DNA of 64,000 nt, taken from Streptomyces sp. NRRL S-455. Lineage in GTDB: Bacteria; Actinomycetota; Actinomycetes; Streptomycetales; Streptomycetaceae. Below the pieces are notes generated by a model. The model ran no database searches, was not told where the DNA came from, and saw nothing but the letters and a program-made list of their open reading frames with translations. Positions 35,741-42,832 of the stretch are shown here, one piece after another; the first letter of the stretch is position 1, and every line of letters begins with the position of its first letter. The DNA is taken from NCBI RefSeq assembly GCF_000717875.1, contig NZ_JOCT01000021.1, forward strand, positions 186,001-250,000, given 5' to 3'. The position numbers and the translations under genes are program-made.

Positions 35741-36118
35741 GTGGCAGTTCCATCCGTGCTTGCCGTACCGGCAGCCGCACACATCGCGGTCCAGTCGGCT
35801 GCCACCACCGGCCTGACCTCCGGGCGACTGGTGGGCACCACGGCCGCTGTCGTGGCACTGGCCGGCGTGGTCATCGGCGCACTGGCTCTGGCCCGCTCCA
35901 CCGATCGTCCCGGCATCGGCAAGAGGCGAAACAGGGCCCTCACGGCCCTGGCGGCGGGACTGGTCGGCCTGGCCATGGGCGTAGTGAACCTGGCCGTCGC
36001 CGACGGTGGCCCCGGCACCGGCAACGGAGTGATCGCCGGCGTCATGGCCCTGGCACTGGGGCTGATCGGCACGGCTCTCGGCGGCCTGGCACTGACCCGC
36101 GCTCGGCGTACCGGCTGA
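35741..36118 (+). CDS. DUF6223-type membrane protein, 125 aa
   Basis: Three hydrophobic helices (VGTTAAVVALAGVVIGALAL, LTALAAGLVGLAMGVVNLAV, VIAGVMALALGLIGTALGGL) after a weak leader, the pattern of the small Gly/Ala-rich DUF6223 family. The GTG at 35741 follows GAGGAGG. Function unknown. Confidence 0.75.
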   Translation: MAVPSVLAVPAAAHIAVQSAATTGLTSGRLVGTTAAVVALAGVVIGALALARSTDRPGIGKRRNRALTALAAGLVGLAMGVVNLAVADGGPGTGNGVIAGVMALALGLIGTALGGLALTRARRTG

Positions 36119-36247
36119 CGGAGACGGATACGGGCACGCGTTCGCGCCCGCCCGAAGGCCCATCAGGCGCCGCCGAATACAGCGCTGCCGCCTCGTTTCG
36201 CCGACCTGCCATGATCACCGCGACATCTTCGTGGTGGGAGGCAAGAG

Positions 36248-37342
36248 ATGGCGATACCGCTGCCTGAGGGGCTGGCTACGCCTGCACTCGTGGTCGATCC
36301 GGAGGTTCTGGACAGAAACATCTCGCGGATGGCTGAGGCTTCGCAGTCTCAAGGGTTCGACCTTCGTCCGCACGCCAAGGCCCACAAGTGTGCGCAGATC
36401 GCGGGCCGTCAGCTGCGGGCCGGTGCGCGTGGGCTGTCGGTGGCCACGATCAGCGAAGCCGAGGAATTCGCCGGGGCAGGCGTCGATGACCTGTTCATCG
36501 CTTACCCGGTGTGGCTCGATGCCGGCAAGGCGCAGCGGCTGCGCCGGTTGGCGGACGAGGTGGCCCTGAGGGTCGGCGTCGAATCAGCCGAAGGAGCGCA
36601 GCGGCTGGGTAAGGCCGTGCGCGGCAGCGCCCGGCGCGTCGAGGTTCTCGTCGAGGTCGACAGCGGCAGTCGTCGCACCGGAGTACAGCCTGCCGCTGTT
36701 GGTGAGGTCGGGAAGGCAGCTGTCGACGCGGGCCTGGATGTCGTCGGGGTGTTTACGTTCCCGGGACACGGCTACGGTCACGACGCGCAGGCGCGCGAGC
36801 GCGCCGCACGGGATGAGGACCGCACGCTGGGTGAGGCCGCAGGGGCGCTGCGGGATCTTGGGCTCGACGTCCCTGTGGTCAGCGGCGGGTCGACTCCGAC
36901 GGTGGGGCAGTGGCAGCCGGGCGTGGTCAACGAACTGCGGCCCGGCGTCTACGTCTTCAACGACGCCACCCAGTTGGCCATCGGCACCTGTGAGGTGGAA
37001 GATCTGGCGCTGCACGCTGCGGCGACGGTGATCAGCGTTCCCGCCCCGGACCGCTTTGTGCTGGACGTCGGGAGCAAGGTCCTCGGCTCCGACCGGTCAT
37101 CCTGGGTGACGGGGCACGGCTACCTGCCCCAGTTCCCGCAGGGATCCATTACCGGGCTGTGGGAGCACCACGCTGTCGTCCGGCTTCCGGAAGGGGTGCG
37201 GGGGCCACGCCTCGGGTCGGTGGTCGCTGTCGTCCCCAACCACATCTGCACGCCGGTGAACCTCGCCGATGAGCTGCTGGTCGTCCAGGATCGTCAGGTG
37301 GTCGACCGCTGGCAGGTAACGGCGCGAGGCGCCAATACCTGA
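36248..37342 (+). CDS. D-threonine-aldolase/D-serine-dehydratase-like PLP enzyme
   Basis: 364 residues of the alanine-racemase-fold (type III) group. TPALVVDPEVLDRNISRMAE, then RPHAKAHKCAQIAGRQL with the PLP lysine (PHxKAHK), VSGGSTPTVG and the C-terminal metal-site-like VVPNHICTPVNL. This combination is seen in metal-activated D-threonine aldolases and D-serine dehydratase-like proteins. The reaction would cleave or dehydrate a beta-hydroxy-D-amino acid. It lies 167 nt upstream of the tRNA-like gene on the same strand, but whether it belongs to that locus is unclear. Confidence 0.85.
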   Translation: MAIPLPEGLATPALVVDPEVLDRNISRMAEASQSQGFDLRPHAKAHKCAQIAGRQLRAGARGLSVATISEAEEFAGAGVDDLFIAYPVWLDAGKAQRLRRLADEVALRVGVESAEGAQRLGKAVRGSARRVEVLVEVDSGSRRTGVQPAAVGEVGKAAVDAGLDVVGVFTFPGHGYGHDAQARERAARDEDRTLGEAAGALRDLGLDVPVVSGGSTPTVGQWQPGVVNELRPGVYVFNDATQLAIGTCEVEDLALHAAATVISVPAPDRFVLDVGSKVLGSDRSSWVTGHGYLPQFPQGSITGLWEHHAVVRLPEGVRGPRLGSVVAVVPNHICTPVNLADELLVVQDRQVVDRWQVTARGANT

Positions 37343-37509
37343 GCCCGTCACCGCCACCACCGCCGCCCATCGCCCGAGGGATGTTCCGCTGCCCAATCCG
37401 CATGACAGGCAAAAGGGGCATAGACGGCGTCCACGGAGTAGCCGAACGGCTACTCCCCTCGGCCACTGGCAGTGCGCCGGATCCGCGTTAAGTTGTTTCC
37501 GCAATTCGG

Positions 37510-37591
37510 GCCGAGGTGGCGGAAAGGAATACGCGCCTGCGTTTGCGGGTGGACCTTCAGGTCTTTGGGGGTTCGAGTCCCTCACTCGGCA
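37510..37591 (+). tRNA. tRNA-Leu-shaped gene without an anticodon triplet
   Basis: 82 nt fold as a class II tRNA. Acceptor: GCCGAG pairs with CTCGGC (the 7th pair is G.A), discriminator A, no encoded CCA. D-arm GCG/CGC with GG in the loop. Long variable arm GACC-TTCA-GGTC. T-arm GGGGG/CCCTC with loop TTCGAGT. Aligned to tRNA-Leu, G26 is followed by CCTGC, then GTTT, then GCGGG, then the usual TG of positions 44-45. The anticodon loop is therefore 4 nt rather than 7, exactly three bases short, so no anticodon exists. It may be a dedicated non-decoding tRNA for the operon starting 69 nt downstream, which encodes an aminoacyl-tRNA synthetase paralogue, or a decayed tRNA gene. Confidence 0.75.
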
Positions 37592-37660
37592 CTGGCCAGT
37601 TACCGGACGCCGGTCTGTGCCGTGCCCTTTTCGATACTGGTTTCCATGCTAGGAGGGCAA

Positions 37661-38338
37661 GTGACTACGGAATTCACCAGCGACATCATCGTCGGTGAGC
37701 TTTCGGACACGGTCGACCGAGAACTGGACAACAGTACTTTCTGGCGGGCTTTCACCCGAGGCGAGCTCCCCCTGGAGCATGTTCGCGACGTCTTTCTCCA
37801 GTACTACCTGTGGCGCAACACCTTCCACCGCTGGTTCGGCGTGTGCATCGCCAAGAGCCCGGCCTTCGGCAGCGGGCGGCAGACCGAGTACATCCTCCAG
37901 GAGCTGAGCGAGCACATCGAGGAGGAGGTCTCCGGCGACCATCACGGCCTGGCCGTCCAGTTCCTGAAGGTCCTGGGTGTGGACAACCCTCGCGACGTTC
38001 TCCCGCTGCCGCACACCACGGCGTACGAGAACCACTTCGCGGAGCTCTACATGACCCCCGAGCGCAGCGGTGACGAGGCCCTCGCGGCGCTGGCCGGCCG
38101 GGAGCTGGTGGCGCCCAAGCGTAATCGGCTCACCATCGACGCGTTTCAGGAGAAGTACGGCATCAGTGACTCCCTGGAGTTCTTCCACCTCCACGAGGAA
38201 CTGGAGGTGGAGCACTTCCGCGGCCTGTGGGGAGCGGTTGCCACGCAGTCCGAGAAGGACCGCAGGCTGGTCGAGGCGGCCAAGGATCAGATAGTCCGCC
38301 ACGTACGGTTCTGGGACGACGTGCACGCGGCCGTCTGA
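37661..38338 (+). CDS. Haem-oxygenase-like di-metal oxidase (TenA/PqqC fold), 225 aa
   Basis: Starts at the GTG at 37661 behind AGGAGGG. All-helical TenA/PqqC fold: FWRAFTRGELPLEHVRDVF, then FHRWFGVCIAKSP, then the EEE...HH helix (HIEEEVSGDHHGLAVQFL, residues 85-102) and FHLHEELEVEHFRGLW (174-189), giving E87-E89, H94/H95, E182 and H185 as candidate metal ligands. Relatives in natural-product pathways are di-iron N-oxygenases, C-C-cleaving or desaturating enzymes. A Rieske protein and a ferredoxin encoded in the same operon could supply electrons. Substrate unknown; a tRNA-linked amino acid is a tempting guess. Confidence 0.85.
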   Translation: MTTEFTSDIIVGELSDTVDRELDNSTFWRAFTRGELPLEHVRDVFLQYYLWRNTFHRWFGVCIAKSPAFGSGRQTEYILQELSEHIEEEVSGDHHGLAVQFLKVLGVDNPRDVLPLPHTTAYENHFAELYMTPERSGDEALAALAGRELVAPKRNRLTIDAFQEKYGISDSLEFFHLHEELEVEHFRGLWGAVATQSEKDRRLVEAAKDQIVRHVRFWDDVHAAV

Positions 38339-38363
38339 GGGGGCCGAAGAAGGGAAGGCTGCC

Positions 38364-39692
38364 ATGTCCGTACCCGTTATCGACTCCTCCGCCTCGCTGT
38401 CCGCAGATGATGCCGTCCGGCGCTGGTCCGAGCTCGGCACGGAGAAAAGGGAAGAGCTACTGGAGAAACTGCAGGAGCAGGTCGTCATTCCGCGACCGCT
38501 GCAGTTCTTCGTCGGTGATCTGTCCGTCGACAACGACAAAGCCGTGGAGATCATCGGCGAATGCCGGGGAAAACCGGTCGCGGACTGGACCGACGAGGCT
38601 CTGATCCTCGTCACCACCCTCTGGCTGTGGCAGGTCGGCAAGGTGGCCGTCAGTGAACTGAACCAGGCCGACCTGAGCTTCAGCCTGCTGGAGGAGTACT
38701 TCACCGCCAAGCGCCGTGGCTACCACCGTATCCTCGGCCGCCCGGAGACACCGCCGGCCGAGACCGAGTCCCTGTTCGACATCGCGGAGTCGCTGGTCGG
38801 GCTGCGCAAGGACATCGAGCGGCACCACATCCGCTGCATGCGGATCAACGGGGCCACCTGGGAACGCCGGGAGTGGTTCCTGCCCAAGGCGGACATCGAC
38901 CCGGACGAGCTCCCGGAGGACCTCCAGGAGCACCTCGAGGCACACACCGGGCACCGGCTGCCCCCCGGTGACGGACACGTCGCGCGGTTCACCGGCCTGA
39001 CCGAGCAGGTCATCGAGAGCGGCACCAACCCCGCGGAGATCCTCGTCGCACTCGCGACGTACGCGCTGACCCTGCCGCAGTTGGACGCCGACTACTCGAT
39101 CATCACCTGCGCGCGGGGGAACAAACTGGAGACGCCCGAGGACATCGCCATGAGCGACGTCATGTCGTACACGGCGGTGCGTTCGGACTTCGACCCCGCC
39201 GCGCGGGGCGTACGGCTGAAGAACGACCAGATCATGAACGCGATCAGCCAGCGCATGCGCTACAACGTCGTCTGCCGGGTGCGCAATTACAGCTCCGACC
39301 GCGAGCAGCGCATGCAGGCACAGGCGTTCCAGCACCCCGACATCGCGGTGATGGAGGACGCCCATCACAACGGGCACCGCGCCAACGGCGTGCGTTTCGT
39401 GACCCGGGCCCCGCTGGTCTTCGACGTCGATCTGCCGGGCGGCACCCGCAGGCTCAAGGGCCTCGCGGACTTCCGCATCAACCGGGCCACCCACGACGAG
39501 GCCCGCCAGTTCACCCCCGCGGAGCTGGCCGTGGTCATCCGGATCAGCTGGTGGATGAAGGTCGTCACGGAGACCACGTGGCGCCACGGCCTGATGTTCG
39601 ACGAGAAGTACTGCGTGAAGCTGGACACCTACGAGGACAAGGACGGCGGCAAACTCGCACGTCGCCGAGCCATACTGGGAGAGGGCCGATGA
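38364..39692 (+). CDS. Unknown 442-residue cytosolic protein of the tRNA-linked operon
   Basis: I recognise no family. It starts with an alpha-helical N-terminus (DDAVRRWSELGTEKREELLE), has VVIPRPLQFFVGDLSVDNDK, a His-rich DIERHHIRCMRINGATWERR segment, ARGNKLETPEDIAMSDVMSY in the middle and EDAHHNGHRANGVRFVTR near residue 330. It lacks signal peptide and membrane helices. Paired His residues (HH at about 153 and 332) could bind metal or a cofactor. It lies between the di-metal oxidase and the Rieske gene, 25 nt after the first and overlapping the second by 4 nt, so it probably acts with them as an oxygenase partner or a tRNA-handling factor. Confidence 0.6.
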   Translation: MSVPVIDSSASLSADDAVRRWSELGTEKREELLEKLQEQVVIPRPLQFFVGDLSVDNDKAVEIIGECRGKPVADWTDEALILVTTLWLWQVGKVAVSELNQADLSFSLLEEYFTAKRRGYHRILGRPETPPAETESLFDIAESLVGLRKDIERHHIRCMRINGATWERREWFLPKADIDPDELPEDLQEHLEAHTGHRLPPGDGHVARFTGLTEQVIESGTNPAEILVALATYALTLPQLDADYSIITCARGNKLETPEDIAMSDVMSYTAVRSDFDPAARGVRLKNDQIMNAISQRMRYNVVCRVRNYSSDREQRMQAQAFQHPDIAVMEDAHHNGHRANGVRFVTRAPLVFDVDLPGGTRRLKGLADFRINRATHDEARQFTPAELAVVIRISWWMKVVTETTWRHGLMFDEKYCVKLDTYEDKDGGKLARRRAILGEGR

Positions 39693-40066
39693 CGCATCCC
39701 GTGAACTCCGCCGTCGCTCCCCCCGTGCAGGTCCCGTCCGTCACGCTCAAGCTCGACGACATCCCCGAGCGCACACCGCACCCGGTCACCATCGGGCGCC
39801 GGGCGCTGCTGCTGTTCCGGTACGGGGACTGGGTGTACGCGACGGCAGCCCGCTGCACCCACCAGGGTGTCGAGCTGGCCGACGGCGAGCTGTCGGGCTC
39901 CCTGTTGCGCTGCCCCTGGCACGGCGTGAAGTTCGACGTCCGCACCGGCGCCCGCGTGAACCAGCCCAACTGCCGCGACCTGCGGACGTTCCGGACCGAG
40001 GTCGAGAACGACCAGGTCACCGTCTACGACCAGGCCATCAGCGTGCCGAAGGGGGCAACGTCATGA
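39689..40066 (+). CDS. Rieske [2Fe-2S] protein, 125 aa
   Basis: A single Rieske domain with both motifs: RCTHQGVELADG (CxH) and LRCPWHGVKFDV (CxxH). No membrane anchor, so it is a soluble electron-transfer protein like the ferredoxins of aromatic dioxygenases. It overlaps the preceding and following genes by 4 nt each, so it is strictly coupled. With the ferredoxin it could reduce the di-metal oxidase or the nitroreductase system of the operon. Confidence 0.93.
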   Translation: MTHPVNSAVAPPVQVPSVTLKLDDIPERTPHPVTIGRRALLLFRYGDWVYATAARCTHQGVELADGELSGSLLRCPWHGVKFDVRTGARVNQPNCRDLRTFRTEVENDQVTVYDQAISVPKGATS

Positions 40067-40326
40067 CCTACGTCATCACCCAGCCCTGCGAAGGAGTCAA
40101 GGACGGCGCGTGCATCGACGCGTGCCCGGTGGACTGCATCGAGGGCACCCCCGACACTCCGATGCTCTACATCGACCCGGAGGTGTGCGTGGACTGCGCC
40201 GCCTGCACCTCCGTCTGTCCCGTGGACGCGATCTACCCCGAGGACGAGGTGCCGGAGGAGTGGACGTCGTACATCAAGACCAATGCCGACTACTTCGGTC
40301 GGAGCGCCGATGACGATGACGAGTGA
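40063..40326 (+). CDS. Seven-iron-type ferredoxin (4Fe-4S), 87 aa
   Basis: MTYVITQPCEGVKDGACIDA then CPVDCIEG and CVDCAACTSVCPVDAI match actinobacterial FdxA-type ferredoxins (one 3Fe-4S and one 4Fe-4S site). The acidic C-terminal tail (DDDDE) is normal. It starts inside the Rieske stop (ATGA) and its stop lies 17 nt inside the caspase-like gene. It donates electrons, probably to the oxidase of the operon. Confidence 0.95.
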   Translation: MTYVITQPCEGVKDGACIDACPVDCIEGTPDTPMLYIDPEVCVDCAACTSVCPVDAIYPEDEVPEEWTSYIKTNADYFGRSADDDDE

Positions 40327-42832
40327 CAACAGCGGCACCGCGGTTCTGGTGCTCACCGAATCGCTGGACGACTACGGGCCGATGGTGGCCCTGGCGATTC
40401 GGCGTCCGGACCTCGCCCTGACACCGATCCTGCGGGAGCCGGCGTCCTCGCTGCCGGATCCCGGTCCGGCCGTCACCATGCACGAGTTCCTGCGCGACGC
40501 CGCCCCGGAGACGGTCGAGCTGTGGCGGCACTTCCAGGTGCTGTGGCACCGCTGGGCGGCCCCGCTGGACTCCTTCCACCCGGTCCGCTGGTATCTGACC
40601 GCCGTCACCGCCGGCACGCACCGGGCGGTGCACCGCAGCGTCGACGCGCAGTTGCAGCAACTCGGCAGAGTCCGTGAGGAGCGGCTGGCCGCGATGGCAC
40701 GGCTGCTCGGCGGGGACACCCCGGACGCGGGCGAGGGAGCCGTCCTCGGCTGGGGCACCCCCGAGTGGTCGCTGCCGGGCATGCTGCTCGCCGCGCGCAC
40801 AGGACGCCCGTATCTGTGGGAGCCGACCGCCGTAGAGGCCGTCCGGGCCGCCGGGCAGTGGTCCGGTCCGCTCACCCTGTCCTTCCCGCACGACGAGGTG
40901 ACGGTCGAGCAGATCGCCCAGCTCGCCACCAGTCGGTCCTGGACGGCACGCGGGCGCCTCGCGGACGGTCTGGCCCTCGCCACCCGCCCCGTCGGCTTCC
41001 TCACCGCCACCTCCGTCGAGGTCCTCAGTTCGGTGGTGGGCCGTCAGCTGACGCTGGAGCTGCCGCTGACCGCGACCACCACCTCCGTGTTCACCGGGCT
41101 GGACACCGATCCCGAGGTCGGCCCGGACTCCTTCCTACTCAACCGCGAGCGGTCCGCGGTCGGCTACCTCGAAGCCATGGGCGGCGTCAACGCGCTGTTC
41201 CTGTCCGGGCACAGCCGCGAGGACCTGTTCCACCTCGGGCCCGACGCGCTGTGCGGCCGGTCGGCGCAGAACCCGACGTTCGCCCCGGGAAGTCGGCTTC
41301 CCGCCTGTGTGCACGACGGCCGCTGCGTCAAGGACGGCGAGGTCCTGCCGGCCCACGCCCTGACCGCACCGGTCGCCTTCTTCAACAGCTGCAACGTGAT
41401 GCGGCTGGGCGGCGACGGCGCGTTCGACCCCCACTTCACCCTGCCGTTCACCTACCAGGAGGGCTCCGGCGTCGCCGCGGTCGGCAGCAGGCGCACCCGC
41501 TTCGGCGACGACAACGTCGAACTTGCCCTGGCCGAACGGCTGATGCGTACCGGCCGGAGCGTGGGGGAGGTGGTCCGGCTGCTCAACAACGCCATTCCCC
41601 TGTGGGGACGCGAGGCCCCCGACTACCTGGTCCTCGGCGACCAGCAGTTCACGCCGTTCGCCTCGGGAGCCGACCGCGCCCAGGTGGTCACCCGCGCGAC
41701 GGACGGGCAGGCCGTAGAGGTGCTGTTCACCGAGGTGGAGTCCGAACTGCTGGAGTTGCGCCTGCCGAGCCCCGGCCCCGACCCCTCAGTGCGCGTCCTC
41801 GACGCCGTCGGCCCGGACGGGCAGCCGTGCGACATCGACCTGCGCACCGCGATCGCGCTGGAGGAGGACGGCAGCGCCCGGCTCTTCGTCTTCTCCTGGC
41901 AGACGCTCCGGCTGAACTCGCTCTCCCTGCGCGTCGAACCCGTCCGTCCGCACCAGGACCTGGTCCAGGACCTCGGCCGGGTGCTGACGAACGCGACCGC
42001 CTACCGTCGACTGCTGCGCACCTATCTGCCGGGGTTCGACAACACCGAGCAGGAACTGCGGGCACGGGCGACCGCCCTGACCCGGCGCCGCGCGGAGAGC
42101 CGTACCGTGCCCCGAGCACTGCGGGAGGCGGACGCGGCCGCCGACGATCTGCGTTCGACGGTCGCCCGGCTGGACGAGGCGCTGTGCGACCATCTCCTCG
42201 GCCGCATCGGCTCCGGCGCGTTCGTCTGGCTCGAGCAGTTCGAGTCCGTGGACGGCACCTTCCAGGTATCGCGGCACCTGCCGCCCACCGTCTGTCCGTA
42301 CTGCCGGGCGCGCGTCGTCCTGCGGGAGTACCGGCACGACTACCACCCGCAGGTCGCCCGGGAGTTCGCCCTGTGCAGCACGTGCGGCAACGTGTGGGAC
42401 GTCGCGGGCGGGGTCCACCCCCCGATCGCGCTCGGAGAGGACACCGCCCGGCGTGGCGGCGAGCACGCGCAGGGCGTGCTGATCACCAACAACCAGGACC
42501 GTCCGCTGCGCGGCGCGGTCGGGTTGCGCCTGTACCAGTCGGACCAGCACGGAGTGAGCGTCACCCCCGGCGCGCAGGTGGTGGAGGTGCCGCCCCGGTC
42601 GAGCCGCGAGTACTGGTTCATGCTGAAACTGCCCGACGGGCTGCCGGCGCACATGGAGTTCCTGCGCGGGTTCTTCGTGTCCAACCTCGATGTCTCCGTC
42701 TTCCAGCGGAACCTGTGGATCAAGCCGACGCAGGACGACGCCGACCGGCCGCGACAGACACGGCCTTCGGTCACCGTCTGGCCGCCGACCGGCACCGTGC
42801 TCAGCGAGGTCATGACCAGGCGGCGTCCGTGA
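40310..42832 (+). CDS. Caspase/gingipain-like protein with zinc ribbon, 840 aa
   Basis: Starts at the ATG at 40310 behind GGAG. The segment NALFLSGHSREDLFHLG (H301) and VAFFNSCNVMRLGG (C361) form a His-Cys dyad in the spacing seen in clan CD peptidases (caspase, gingipain, CHAT). The C-terminal third has a long helical part (about 560-630) and a zinc ribbon (CPYC at 662-665, CSTC at 689-692), then beta-rich blocks (RGAVGLRLYQSDQHGVSVTP). The first 280 residues are unassigned. The fold match rests on the dyad, not on similarity of the whole. It could hydrolyse, transfer or sense an aminoacyl or peptidyl group; this is inference. Confidence 0.6.
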   Translation: MTMTSDNSGTAVLVLTESLDDYGPMVALAIRRPDLALTPILREPASSLPDPGPAVTMHEFLRDAAPETVELWRHFQVLWHRWAAPLDSFHPVRWYLTAVTAGTHRAVHRSVDAQLQQLGRVREERLAAMARLLGGDTPDAGEGAVLGWGTPEWSLPGMLLAARTGRPYLWEPTAVEAVRAAGQWSGPLTLSFPHDEVTVEQIAQLATSRSWTARGRLADGLALATRPVGFLTATSVEVLSSVVGRQLTLELPLTATTTSVFTGLDTDPEVGPDSFLLNRERSAVGYLEAMGGVNALFLSGHSREDLFHLGPDALCGRSAQNPTFAPGSRLPACVHDGRCVKDGEVLPAHALTAPVAFFNSCNVMRLGGDGAFDPHFTLPFTYQEGSGVAAVGSRRTRFGDDNVELALAERLMRTGRSVGEVVRLLNNAIPLWGREAPDYLVLGDQQFTPFASGADRAQVVTRATDGQAVEVLFTEVESELLELRLPSPGPDPSVRVLDAVGPDGQPCDIDLRTAIALEEDGSARLFVFSWQTLRLNSLSLRVEPVRPHQDLVQDLGRVLTNATAYRRLLRTYLPGFDNTEQELRARATALTRRRAESRTVPRALREADAAADDLRSTVARLDEALCDHLLGRIGSGAFVWLEQFESVDGTFQVSRHLPPTVCPYCRARVVLREYRHDYHPQVAREFALCSTCGNVWDVAGGVHPPIALGEDTARRGGEHAQGVLITNNQDRPLRGAVGLRLYQSDQHGVSVTPGAQVVEVPPRSSREYWFMLKLPDGLPAHMEFLRGFFVSNLDVSVFQRNLWIKPTQDDADRPRQTRPSVTVWPPTGTVLSEVMTRRRP

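Noticed and set aside
37510-37591. tRNA-like sequence as an attachment site remnant of an integrated element
   Set aside because: No integrase gene and no second copy of its 3' end seen in the window; not fully excluded because flanking sequence is limited.
40765-42828. Arg-rich plus-strand extension in front of the synthetase in its frame
   Set aside because: Out-of-frame translation of the caspase-like gene; the synthetase starts at the GTG at 42829.
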